From Candidatus Komeilibacteria bacterium (lineage in GTDB: Bacteria > Patescibacteriota > Patescibacteriia > UBA1558): 15,163 bases of DNA. Under the pieces are notes generated by a model. That model worked only from the letters and a program-made list of their open reading frames with translations, was not told where the DNA came from and did not search any database. This document shows, in pieces, positions 6,865 to 13,617 of the stretch; the first letter of the stretch is position 1, and the number at the start of each line of letters is the position of its first letter. The stretch lies in the NCBI GenBank assembly GCA_024654345.1, contig JANLIN010000110.1, positions 1 through 15,163 on the forward strand. The letters are read 5' to 3'. The position numbers were made by a program, and so were the translations under genes.

Positions 6865-7064
6865 TATTGACTGAGAATTGTATTTATAATATCTGTCTTA
6901 TTTTTATCTTCGGCAATCTGATTAGCCTGTAGAAATTCCACTCTTATTACATCGCCGATGGCGATATTTTCCGGGAAGTACTGCCGAGGCCAGCTATGTT
7001 GCTCACCTTTTTCATTTTCCAATATAGCGGCACCGTCTAAAAATTTTATTAAACGCCAGGTCAT
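6864..7064 (-). CDS. Small conserved-looking protein, DUF3006-like
   Basis: This is a 66-residue soluble protein with no signal peptide or membrane segment. The pattern (a short strand, DGAAILENEKGE, then WPRQYFPENIAIGDVIRVEF) resembles the small DUF3006-type beta-barrel proteins, but I make this assignment from memory and with moderate confidence. Its function is unknown. Both ends overlap neighbours by one base as TAATG: its start with the hsp20 stop, its stop with the VanW-gene start. This strongly supports that it is a real, translationally coupled gene despite its size and its weak ribosome-binding site (AGAAGA close to the ATG). Confidence 0.75.
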   Translation of the reverse strand: MTWRLIKFLDGAAILENEKGEQHSWPRQYFPENIAIGDVIRVEFLQANQIAEDKNKTDIINTILSQ

Positions 7065-7498
7065 TAATCTTCTGTTTTAACCTTGATAGATACCTCTTTG
7101 GACTTGGCGGCCTTGGGCAGTTCAATCTTCAAAACACCGTTTTTCAGTGAAGCGTTGACCTTATCAGCCTGTATTTCCACGGGCAAAATTACTGACCTGG
7201 AAAATCCTCCCCAGTAACACTCTTGTGTAAAATAGTTTTCGGCCGGCACATCCTCCTGTTGTTGACGACGCCCCTTTATGGTCACCATTTCGTTGCTAAC
7301 CGATATGTCGATATCCTCATTACGGACCCCGGCAATGGTCGATTTAATGACAATATTATCCTCATTTTCATAGACGTCCACAGACAGCTGACCTTCATAA
7401 TCCTCATCACTGATCCACTCCTGATTGTCCGGTTCCAAAAAATTGGGCTGGTCTTGATCAGTGACTTCTTTTTTTTTCTTTCTACTTAGCTTAAACAT
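7064..7498 (-). CDS. Small heat-shock protein, Hsp20/alpha-crystallin family
   Basis: This is an ATP-independent holdase chaperone that binds unfolding proteins as an oligomer. The 144-residue length is typical. A short, charged N-terminal arm (1-35) precedes the alpha-crystallin domain (about 36-128), which has the late signature NASLKNGVLKIELPK at 115-129. The C-terminal extension holds IKV at 138-140, matching the I-x-I/V motif that docks into neighbouring subunits. It is the first gene of a three-gene operon with the 66-aa protein and the VanW protein, read from a sigma70-type promoter. No CIRCE (HrcA) operator is visible near that promoter, so classical HrcA control is unlikely here. The leader is about 23 nt with no clear Shine-Dalgarno sequence. 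Confidence 0.95.
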   Translation of the reverse strand: MFKLSRKKKKEVTDQDQPNFLEPDNQEWISDEDYEGQLSVDVYENEDNIVIKSTIAGVRNEDIDISVSNEMVTIKGRRQQQEDVPAENYFTQECYWGGFSRSVILPVEIQADKVNASLKNGVLKIELPKAAKSKEVSIKVKTED

Positions 7499-7527
7499 GT
7501 GCTTTTTTTATTAAGTTTAACGTTTTT

Positions 7528-7556
7528 ATTATAATTGAAACCGGCTCTACAGGCAA
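7528..7556 (-). promoter_or_regulatory. Sigma70-type promoter of the hsp20 operon
   Basis: On the minus strand TTGCCT (7556-7551), a 17-bp spacer and a perfect TATAAT (7533-7528) precede hsp20. The predicted start is near 7521. No heat-shock-sigma-like -10 (CCCCAT type) or CIRCE inverted repeat is seen. Confidence 0.75.
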
Positions 7557-7595
7557 GGGCTAAATCCTCCAAAAAGAACGTTGATACTGTTTTAT

Positions 7596-7628
7596 CAAAA
7601 AACCCGCCCCACACAGAGTGAGACGGGT
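7596..7628 (-). terminator. Intrinsic terminator of the beta-propeller gene
   Basis: On the minus strand ACCCGTCTCAC (7628-7618) pairs with GTGGGGCGGGT (7612-7602) around a 5-nt loop, with two G-U pairs, and is followed by TTTTTT. It lies 19 bp past the stop codon. The G-U pairs work only for the minus-strand transcript, which fixes the direction. Confidence 0.85.
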
Positions 7629-7647
7629 GAGGACTGCAAAACTTTCT

Positions 7648-9453
7648 TTATAAATTTGGACCACTATCGTACGTCCAGTAGGTGGGGATCACTAAGATTT
7701 TATCACGGTCGAAACCGTAGCGGCGAAAGGTCTCATCGTCCCCAATCAGCCTTTTTTTGCCATCCTGAAGTAAGTAGATGTCCGGACTATTGGCATATTT
7801 GAAGAGGGTGCCATCGGGATGAACAAAATTTTCCAAAGTGTAGGTATGGCTCGATGTATGAATCTGCAGTACCGTTGCCGGCGCATGCCGAATATCAGAC
7901 CAGGCATAGCCGGCTTGAATGAAAAGGCCAGCGTTTATAAAAGGGTGTATCTCAGCGCCATCTACCACATACACTGTTGGCGTATCACCCTTTAACAGCG
8001 TGCCCGACGGATAGGATAAGGGGCCGCCATAGCGGAAGCTATCAAGATATGAGCGAGAGACAAGGCTGATATCTTTCCACTCAAATCCATGTGCTCTGAA
8101 TATATCAGCGTTGATGAGGCTATAAGAATTATCTCGATCCAAAACATACACTGTTGAGCTATTTGCAGTTTTTACCAACCAGTGTGAGGGCATGCGGAAG
8201 CTAAATTGATGACCGGCATCAATTTCTTCACCACCCTTAACCAGAGTCAATGTGTAGTAGTAGGTGATACCATCCAGCAAAGTCTTGTCCAGGTACTCAT
8301 TGGTCGTGAGCCCGTCGGCTGCAACATCGCCTCTTTCGCCGGGCAGAGTGGATCGATAAAGGATAAAGTAATCGTACTTGTCAGACTGCAACTTCGGCCA
8401 AGTCAAACGGAGGTTTTTATCAGTCTGCAGGGCAAAAGATATGCTTGTATAGAGTTTCTCCAAAAGAGGGGCTGTTTTTACATAAACGATGTCATTGCGT
8501 CCGCCGGCTCCTTCTCTCTGCCAAGCGATATATTCTTTACTGAAGCGAGCATTTTTGTCGGTGGCGGCATCGAGTGATACATTTATTTCTTCATCACCAC
8601 TTAGGTTGTAGAGATATATATCTGTATTGCCGTTGCGTTGACTTTGATAGATGACATTGTCACCGTTGATGTCGGAGTTGTAGTTGGCATAGTTGGAGCC
8701 TCGTATTTCTTTGACAACTTCGGTCTCAATATTTTTTACGTAAACGGCGTTTAGACTATCCCAGATAAGGTGGTTGTTGTGTATTTTGGGGAAGTAGCGA
8801 TCTTGTCCAACCGTCCAAATATCTTCTTTTCTGGTGTCATCAGCGACGTTATAGATGAAAATTTTCTCATGATCGTTGACATTCTCCTGCCAAACGATAG
8901 TTTGACCGACATGCCATTGATTTGTCTGTTTCTTGGTTAACATATTATTCAGTCCATTGAACTTCTGGTTGACTATATCGTAAGCCATAATGGCGGACCC
9001 ATTGGTGTAAAAATCCCAGCGCGTGAAGCTGACGAGTCCATCTTCAAGATGAGGATTGAGATCGACATTCCAAGGATTGTGACCGGCAAGGAGATAGCTT
9101 TCACCGGAGTTTATATTATATAGTCGCAATCTCTTGCTGTGATAAGCGTCAACCCACACGATTTCACGATCGTCTATTGACGGCTGAAAGATATCATACT
9201 GCTCGGCGATCTTTTCTTTATCACCGCTTTCCATATTATATAGATAGAGAGAGTATTTACCGTCGCTCAGTTCGGTATAAACAATATAGCCGTCGGTAAT
9301 ATCAAACTCTACCTGATCGGCGCTGTCGTTGTTTATATTGATGGCGGTGCTGGGCGCCGTTGGTATGTCGGCCGTGCGCACGGCTGAGGCGGCGAAGAAA
9401 GCCACGCCCACTGTCAGGAGCAAAAGGCCAATTATTTTATGTTTAAAACTCAT
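7648..9453 (-). CDS. Exported beta-propeller/Fn3-like protein with C-terminal surface repeats
   Basis: The chosen start is the ATG at 9453, which gives 601 residues opening with a clean signal peptide: MSFKHKIIGLLLLTVGVAFFAASAV, probably cut after the Ala-rich segment. The upstream ATG at 9498 would add 15 polar residues and overlaps a possible promoter. After the signal come seven similar units of about 35-45 residues (residues about 45-330), each with a strand like IVWVD or VIYQS and a closing IYLYN-type strand, as in TolB-like beta-propellers. An Fn3-like module follows (about 330-421). Last come three related repeats, each with YVLDRD, YVVDGA or YLLQDG, then an F-x-x-x-G-[YF] stretch. I infer a cell-surface binding or adhesion role; no enzyme motif is visible. 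It is a single-gene unit. Confidence 0.85.
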   Translation of the reverse strand: MSFKHKIIGLLLLTVGVAFFAASAVRTADIPTAPSTAININNDSADQVEFDITDGYIVYTELSDGKYSLYLYNMESGDKEKIAEQYDIFQPSIDDREIVWVDAYHSKRLRLYNINSGESYLLAGHNPWNVDLNPHLEDGLVSFTRWDFYTNGSAIMAYDIVNQKFNGLNNMLTKKQTNQWHVGQTIVWQENVNDHEKIFIYNVADDTRKEDIWTVGQDRYFPKIHNNHLIWDSLNAVYVKNIETEVVKEIRGSNYANYNSDINGDNVIYQSQRNGNTDIYLYNLSGDEEINVSLDAATDKNARFSKEYIAWQREGAGGRNDIVYVKTAPLLEKLYTSISFALQTDKNLRLTWPKLQSDKYDYFILYRSTLPGERGDVAADGLTTNEYLDKTLLDGITYYYTLTLVKGGEEIDAGHQFSFRMPSHWLVKTANSSTVYVLDRDNSYSLINADIFRAHGFEWKDISLVSRSYLDSFRYGGPLSYPSGTLLKGDTPTVYVVDGAEIHPFINAGLFIQAGYAWSDIRHAPATVLQIHTSSHTYTLENFVHPDGTLFKYANSPDIYLLQDGKKRLIGDDETFRRYGFDRDKILVIPTYWTYDSGPNL

Positions 9454-9488
9454 ATTTTCGGTTAAATTAATTCTAAGGTGGTCATACC

Positions 9489-9517
9489 TTCTTACCATGG
9501 GGGTCGCCAGCTGTCAA
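9489..9517 (-). promoter_or_regulatory. Possible promoter of the beta-propeller gene
   Basis: On the minus strand a perfect TTGACA (9517-9512) is followed by 17 bp and the weak -10 TAAGAA (9494-9489). It supports translation from the ATG at 9453, since the start would fall near 9482. A 16-bp dyad, AAGGT-6-ACCTT (9475-9490), overlaps this point and could be an operator. The -10 match is poor, so this is tentative. Confidence 0.4.
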
Positions 9518-9527
9518 GACCCAAGAT

Positions 9528-9564
9528 AAAAAAAGAGCCTACCTTCATTAAATGAAAATAGGCT
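9528..9564 (-). terminator. Intrinsic terminator of the DHH phosphoesterase gene
   Basis: On the minus strand AGCCTA (9564-9559) pairs with TAGGCT (9541-9536), and TTCAT pairs with ATGAA inside a 2x2 internal loop; TTTTTTT then follows after one C. It lies about 10 bp past the stop codon. Confidence 0.8.
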
Positions 9565-9574
9565 TAAATATAGA

Positions 9575-10627
9575 TTAGATGAATAGTTGCTCAATTTTAT
9601 TCTCTACCATTTGTAGTAGATAAGCCTCGTTGGCTTTGTTCTGCAACCACTCATCAAGCTGTAAGGTTATCCGTGCTCCACCTTCGCCGTGTCCGTCCGG
9701 GGCTATTTTGGCGCCCGCGTTTTGACCGAATTTTTCGCGGAGCAACTCGTTCAGGTCAAAAGGCGCTTCCGGAGCGGAGCGAGCGCTGATCCTGACGACA
9801 TTGTCGGCCACCAGAGCCCACACAAGTACCAATGTTATCCCCTCGGTGCGTACCAGAAAGTCGGCGACCAAAGGCAGGTCTTCACCGCGTTCTTCGCCAC
9901 CTAATTTACCCAAAGGAGCAAACATAAAAGTGTTTACGGTTTTACGATGGTTGAGGGCGCGGCTAAAGTTTTCCAAGAACTGTAGACTACGCTTGTAGCT
10001 CAACAGTCGAATGAATTCCGGCATGCCGATCCGACCAATAAGATAGTCAAAGGCTTTACGGTCTCTGTCCGAGGCGCTGGTCAGTTCTTTGGTATCAGTG
10101 TAGATACCAATCGCCAAAGTTCCCCAAACATAGCCCCCTATCTCTTTTACTTCTTTCCCCAAGAGATGCTTTATCATTTCAGTGATAAGAGTAGCGCAGG
10201 CGCCGACGTCTTCTATTAAGACTACCGTCTCTCTGGGATCAATATCACTGCCACGGTGGTGATCTATCACCGCCAGTGGATTCATGTTAGCGATCGTTGG
10301 TAATCGTCCATCTTTTAGCCTGCCTGAATCGACTAATATTATATCCCGTATGTTCGCGGACATTTGAGATACCGGACGTACATCGGGATGAAGATTATAA
10401 ACTTTAAAAATATGGACATTGTGGTCATTGCCAATAGCGCCGCCATAATAGATCAGCGCATGTTGACCGTATTCAGCACAGAGATATTGCATAGCTAGCG
10501 CCGATCCGAGAGCGTCCGGATCCAATTGAGCTATCAAAATAGCGATGGCCGTTGATGGATCACGTTCTTGCAGAACTTTCCTCAGCTTTTCACCGGCCGC
10601 CTGAACTTTCTCAGAGATACCTTTCAT
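9575..10627 (-). CDS. DHH-family phosphoesterase (NrnA/RecJ-like fold)
   Basis: This 350-residue cytoplasmic protein belongs to the DHH/DHHA1 superfamily of manganese-dependent phosphoesterases, which includes nanoRNases, pAp phosphatases and cyclic-dinucleotide hydrolases. Visible motifs are LDPDALGSALA at 35-45 (D36, D38), ILVDSGR at 97-103 (D100), VIDHHRGSD at 120-128 (D122, H123, H124) and GIYTDTKEL at 174-182 (D178). A DHHA1-type C-terminal motif, GHGEGGARI, is at 312-320. The motif I histidine, normally four residues before the first Asp, appears to be Ile32. The substrate cannot be assigned from sequence; short RNA or a nucleotide phosphate is the family-based guess. The gene has its own promoter and terminator, and AAAAGG precedes the ATG at a rather long spacing. 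Confidence 0.85.
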   Translation of the reverse strand: MKGISEKVQAAGEKLRKVLQERDPSTAIAILIAQLDPDALGSALAMQYLCAEYGQHALIYYGGAIGNDHNVHIFKVYNLHPDVRPVSQMSANIRDIILVDSGRLKDGRLPTIANMNPLAVIDHHRGSDIDPRETVVLIEDVGACATLITEMIKHLLGKEVKEIGGYVWGTLAIGIYTDTKELTSASDRDRKAFDYLIGRIGMPEFIRLLSYKRSLQFLENFSRALNHRKTVNTFMFAPLGKLGGEERGEDLPLVADFLVRTEGITLVLVWALVADNVVRISARSAPEAPFDLNELLREKFGQNAGAKIAPDGHGEGGARITLQLDEWLQNKANEAYLLQMVENKIEQLFI

Positions 10628-10666
10628 TGTCTTGCCTTTTTATTTGTTAAAGAATGGAATTAAGGT

Positions 10667-10695
10667 AAATTACCGCTATTTTGAATTAAAGTCAA
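10667..10695 (-). promoter_or_regulatory. Promoter of the DHH phosphoesterase gene
   Basis: On the minus strand TTGACT (10695-10690), a 17-bp spacer and TAATTT (10672-10667) precede the gene by about 40 bp. The -35 and spacing are good and the -10 is weak. Confidence 0.5.
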
Positions 10696-10702
10696 ATCAC
10701 CG

Positions 10703-10731
10703 TTTTAATATGTCTATAATTAGCTTATAAT
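10703..10731 (+). promoter_or_regulatory. Promoter region of the 81-aa protein gene
   Basis: Two perfect TATAAT hexamers lie at 10715-10720 and 10726-10731. The second has TTTTAA (10703-10708) at 17 bp as a poor -35. The predicted start near 10738 gives a leader of about 50 nt. It diverges from the DHH-gene promoter. Confidence 0.55.
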
Positions 10732-10787
10732 ATATTAACTCCAGAAGCAGAAGCTAAACACCATTTAAAAATTAACGTAAACATAAT

Positions 10788-11033
10788 ATGGCTAGCAAAA
10801 GAAAAACTACCACCGGTGCCGCGGAAGCGGGTGCTAAGGTGGACCAAACCGTGGCTGACGTGAAAAGACTGGCGGCTGAACTGTCGGATCGCGCTAAGGA
10901 TCTGAAAGGTAAATACGATAATTTGGACGAAGGTACAAAGAAGAAGATAATGGCCGGCGTTGGTGGTGCTATCGGAATTTTGGCCGGCGTATTCGCGGCC
11001 AGCAAAATAAAGGCAGGGCGAAAAAAGAAATAG
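10788..11033 (+). CDS. Small lysine/alanine-rich protein with C-terminal membrane helix
   Basis: This 81-residue protein has a basic start (MASKRKTT), a charged amphipathic helix (about 13-45, AKVDQTVADVKRLAAELSDR), one glycine/alanine-rich hydrophobic helix (about 54-73, IMAGVGGAIGILAGVFAASK) and a basic end (KAGRKKK). The layout is like YtxH or ElaB/DUF883-type small tail-anchored proteins, but I cannot assign a family securely. A membrane-bound role for the helix, or a contact with nucleic acid through the basic ends, is inference. It has tandem -10 boxes upstream and its own terminator, which suggests a well-expressed single gene. No Shine-Dalgarno sequence precedes the ATG. An overlapping minus-strand frame (10725-11126) is cysteine- and serine-rich without protein-like structure and was discarded. 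Confidence 0.75.
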   Translation: MASKRKTTTGAAEAGAKVDQTVADVKRLAAELSDRAKDLKGKYDNLDEGTKKKIMAGVGGAIGILAGVFAASKIKAGRKKK

Positions 11034-11050
11034 ACGCCTATAACTCAGAG

Positions 11051-11080
11051 ACTCCTTGTGTATGTCAACAGGGAGTTTTT
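11051..11080 (+). terminator. Intrinsic terminator of the 81-aa protein gene
   Basis: ACTCCTTGT (11051-11059) pairs with ACAGGGAGT (11068-11076), with one U-G pair valid on the plus strand, followed by TTTTT. It lies 17 bp after the stop codon. Confidence 0.8.
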
Positions 11081-11128
11081 GTATTAAATGAAGCGGAGAA
11101 GCGAGGGGAGGTGGTCCTAAGATCAAAT

Positions 11129-11177
11129 CCTCACCCCTAGCCCCTCTCTCCGCCTTTGGCGGGGAGAGGGGGTCTTT
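11129..11177. repeat. REP-like GC-rich palindrome
   Basis: CCCCTCTCTCCGCC (11141-11154) pairs with GGCGGGGAGAGGGG (11158-11171) around a TTT loop, a 14-bp stem with one T-G pair, preceded by TCCTCACCCCTAG. I recall very similar CCTCACCCCTAGCCCCTCTC-type palindromes scattered between genes of unrelated bacteria; this could not be searched. A GTCTTTTT tail could make it a second plus-strand terminator. The rest of the 292-bp gap between the two genes holds only the terminator before it and the promoter after it. Confidence 0.6.
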
Positions 11178-11251
11178 TTAGCTTCGACATCTTCTCGTTT
11201 TATCCGTCCCCCCTTTATTCTATGGCGCTTTCCTCCTTCGCTCGTCTCACG

Positions 11252-11280
11252 TTGACATAAGTTCTAATACGTGCTAAGTT
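11252..11280 (+). promoter_or_regulatory. Promoter of the cation antiporter gene
   Basis: A perfect TTGACA (11252-11257), a 17-bp spacer and TAAGTT (11275-11280) lie about 45 bp before the start codon. The -10 is weak. AAGAGG at 11313-11318 gives a good ribosome-binding site for the ATG at 11326. Confidence 0.55.
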
Positions 11281-11325
11281 GGCCCATTAATAATCTTTGT
11301 AAATTAAAAACCAAGAGGTATATAA

Positions 11326-12375
11326 ATGAAGTACAGATCCTGGGCTGTCATAGCTTTGTTGGTGGCAGTATCGCTAGCTGTCATCAGTCACGAATTCTTT
11401 GTATCAACAACTCTAACCTTTCTTGCCACGGCGGCGGCTTTAATTCTCATCAGTAAGTTTTTGGGTGATGCTACTGAGGCTTTATCTCATTATATGGGAG
11501 ATAAAACCGCCGGGATTATCAATGTAACGTTGAGTAATTTGGCGGAGTTGATAATAATATACGTCGCCGTCAGCAAAAACATGATCAACTTGGTGCAGGC
11601 GGGAATAGTCGGCTCCATAGTCGGAAATTTATTGCTTGTGATGGGCACGTCGATATTATTTGGTGCCTGGAAAAATGGGGAAGTAAAGTTACACGCGGGG
11701 TCGGTTACCTTATATATCAATCAACTGATGGTGGTGGCTATAATACTATTCATGCCCACCATGTTTAACGATGGTATTTCAAAAGTTGCTCACGTTGATA
11801 TGAGCTACATTTTCGCGGGAATATTGGTAAGTACTTATTTTATATACTACTTACTCTCCCGTAAAGATAAAAGAGTTAAGCCGATTGATGAAGGACTGGC
11901 TGAAGTGGGACCGACTTGGAGTAAGTCAAAGGCGGTGACGATACTAGTCCTCATGGCTATTGGAGCCTTCTTCATGAGTGAATATCTAATTGAAACGGTG
12001 GAACCGATTGCTCATCAGTGGTCTCTCTCCGATGCTTTTATCGGTTTTATACTATTACCCATGTTCGGAAATTTAGCTGAACACAGTGTTGCCGTCACTG
12101 CTGCTTATAAAAACAAAGGCGAACTTAGTATGGCGGTATGTGTCGGTAGTGCATCACAGGTAGGAATGGTAGTGGCGCCGGCGGCTGTTATTTTCGGCCT
12201 TTTCACCGGCAATACGGTAACTTTGGACTTTGTCGGTTTACCACTGCATGTGTTGGCGATAGCCGTTATCAGCACTTTTCTGGTGTTGCGAGACAATAAA
12301 TGGAATCTCGCGGAGGGAATAGCGCTGCTTGTTATATACTTGGCGATGACCATCGGTTTCGCCTTCACAATATAA
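11326..12375 (+). CDS. CAX-type calcium/cation-proton antiporter
   Basis: This is an integral membrane exchanger of the CaCA superfamily, most like the CAX/ChaA branch that moves Ca2+ (or Na+/K+) out against protons. The protein has 349 residues with about 10-11 hydrophobic segments in two halves. The two alpha repeats are visible: GDKTAGIINVTLSNLAELI at 58-76 (E74) and GNLAEHSVAVTAA at 248-260 (E252), followed by KNKGELSMAVCVGSASQVGM at 262-281. These match the GD..GG.LNATFGN..EL and GN.AEH...V family patterns. The first repeat has Ser70 where Gly usually precedes the Asn. A soluble loop at about 178-200 links the halves. The gene has its own promoter, a good ribosome-binding site and a strong terminator. 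The exact ion is not decided by sequence. Confidence 0.88.
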   Translation: MKYRSWAVIALLVAVSLAVISHEFFVSTTLTFLATAAALILISKFLGDATEALSHYMGDKTAGIINVTLSNLAELIIIYVAVSKNMINLVQAGIVGSIVGNLLLVMGTSILFGAWKNGEVKLHAGSVTLYINQLMVVAIILFMPTMFNDGISKVAHVDMSYIFAGILVSTYFIYYLLSRKDKRVKPIDEGLAEVGPTWSKSKAVTILVLMAIGAFFMSEYLIETVEPIAHQWSLSDAFIGFILLPMFGNLAEHSVAVTAAYKNKGELSMAVCVGSASQVGMVVAPAAVIFGLFTGNTVTLDFVGLPLHVLAIAVISTFLVLRDNKWNLAEGIALLVIYLAMTIGFAFTI

Positions 12376-12381
12376 AAAAAT

Positions 12382-12415
12382 TAGGGTCAATCAAGCGATT
12401 GACCCTATTATTTTT
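12382..12415 (+). terminator. Intrinsic terminator of the antiporter gene
   Basis: TAGGGTCAATC (12382-12392) and GATTGACCCTA (12397-12407) form a perfect 11-bp stem with an AAGC loop, followed by TTATTTTT. It starts 7 bp after the stop codon. Confidence 0.9.
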
Positions 12416-12442
12416 GACTAAATACCTCGAATGAGAGAGAAT
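12414..12442 (+). promoter_or_regulatory. Possible promoter giving a near-leaderless pyrD transcript
   Basis: TTGACT (12414-12419), a 17-bp spacer and GAGAAT (12437-12442, four of six to TATAAT) predict a transcript start near 12449, almost at the pyrD ATG. The AGGAG at 12443-12447 lies only 2 nt from the ATG, too close to be a normal ribosome-binding site. It is therefore unclear how translation starts. Confidence 0.35.
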
Positions 12443-12449
12443 AGGAGCG

Positions 12450-13529
12450 ATGAGTTATATTTATCAAAAAATAATCAAGCCGATTTTTTTTAAGTTTGAT
12501 CCCGAATTTATCCATGATCGGGTTACTTTTTTGGGCAGAATATTGGGTGGGTGCGGTCCTTGCCGTCGTGTGCTACGAAGTCGCTGGGCATACTCGGATC
12601 CACGGCTTGAGCAAAATTTTTATGGTCTTCAGTTTCCCAATCCAGTGGGGCTGGCGGCCGGTTTTGATAAGAACGCTCAACTATTGGATATAATACCGGC
12701 GGTCGGGTTTGGCTTCATGGAAGTCGGCTCCATCACCGGCCGCCCCTGTGCCGGCAATGACAAGCCTCGTCTCTGGCGCTTGCCCGAGGCCAAATCATTG
12801 GTGGTGAATTATGGCCTCAAGTGTGATGGGGCCGCTATGATTGCCGATCGTTTGCGTCACAAGAAAACCAACATCCCTTTGGCACTGAGCATCGCCGCCA
12901 CCAATTGTCTGGCGACCGCCGAAACAGTAGCGTCGGTGGAGGATTACGTTTATAGTTTAAGATTCCTTCAAGGCATAGGAGACATGAGAGTTATAAATAT
13001 CAGCTGTCCCAATACCTACGGTGGTCAACCCTTTACTTCACCGGAGCGGTTGGAAATTCTTTTGCAAGCATTAGATACGTTGCATGATAAGCCGACCTTT
13101 ATTAAACTATCACCGGATGTTCAAGGCTCGGCGCTTGATAATTTGTTAAACGTCATCGCGAATCACAAAGTTGAAGGAATTATTTGTTCCAACCTCACCA
13201 AAGACAGGGGCAATCAAAAGATAGCGGGTCTGAAAGTTCCGGAAAAGGGAGGATTGAGCGGAAAAGTTGTGGAGGAGTTGGCTAATAGGCAGTTGGCCCA
13301 TGTGTACCAAAAGACGGGCGGAAAATACATCCTGATTGGACTGGGTGGTATATTCACGGCCGCTGATGCTTATAAAAAAATTAAACTTGGCGCCAATTTG
13401 GTACAGCTGGTAACGGGCCTTATTTATCAGGGACCACAGGTAATAGGGGAGATCAACAGGGACTTAGTTAAACTACTGACGTCGGATGGCTATAAACATG
13501 TTTCTGAGGCGGTCGGGAAGGGCATTTAG
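12450..13529 (+). CDS. pyrD: Dihydroorotate dehydrogenase, class 2-like with a class 1-like Cys
   Basis: This enzyme oxidises dihydroorotate to orotate in pyrimidine synthesis, with FMN; class 2 enzymes pass electrons to membrane quinones. The 359-residue length and the N-terminal helical extension (about 1-45, IYQKIIKPIFFKFDPEFIHD) fit class 2. Visible blocks are NPVGLAAGFDKNA at 64-76 (K74), GFMEVGSITGRP at 88-99, VNYGLKCDGA at 119-128, INISCPNTYGGQPF at 182-195, TFIKLSPD at 216-223 (K219), GGLSGK at 267-272 and the FMN phosphate-site blocks GLGGI (297-301) and LVQLVTGLIYQGP (317-329). The catalytic-base position, Ser in class 2, is Cys186 here (codon TGT at 13005), as in class 1. VNYGLKCDG also differs from the usual NRMGFNN. 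It stands alone between terminators; no other pyrimidine gene is nearby. Confidence 0.9.
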   Translation: MSYIYQKIIKPIFFKFDPEFIHDRVTFLGRILGGCGPCRRVLRSRWAYSDPRLEQNFYGLQFPNPVGLAAGFDKNAQLLDIIPAVGFGFMEVGSITGRPCAGNDKPRLWRLPEAKSLVVNYGLKCDGAAMIADRLRHKKTNIPLALSIAATNCLATAETVASVEDYVYSLRFLQGIGDMRVINISCPNTYGGQPFTSPERLEILLQALDTLHDKPTFIKLSPDVQGSALDNLLNVIANHKVEGIICSNLTKDRGNQKIAGLKVPEKGGLSGKVVEELANRQLAHVYQKTGGKYILIGLGGIFTAADAYKKIKLGANLVQLVTGLIYQGPQVIGEINRDLVKLLTSDGYKHVSEAVGKGI

Positions 13530-13553
13530 AAAGAATTGACTTTTTGTAGAAAT

Positions 13554-13585
13554 AGTTCTAGTTTGGATATAGCTAGAACTTTTTT
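13554..13585 (+). terminator. Intrinsic terminator after pyrD
   Basis: AGTTCTAG (13554-13561) pairs with CTAGAACT (13573-13580) around an 11-nt loop, followed by a run of T to 13585. It is 24 bp past the pyrD stop and 32 bp before the next start. It could also act as an attenuator for the next gene if that gene is read from a promoter near TTGACT at 13536. Confidence 0.75.
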
Positions 13586-13617
13586 GTAACTTAAAAACTC
13601 AAGAGAAGGAGAATATA

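Noticed and set aside
7499..7560. CIRCE or other heat-shock operator upstream of hsp20
   Set aside because: The TTAGCACTC-N9-GAGTGCTAA pattern is absent, and no other convincing dyad overlaps the promoter.
10725..11126. 133-codon minus-strand frame opposite the 81-aa gene
   Set aside because: It is the shadow of a better plus-strand gene that has a sensible helix pattern, promoter and terminator; the minus-strand peptide has no domain pattern.
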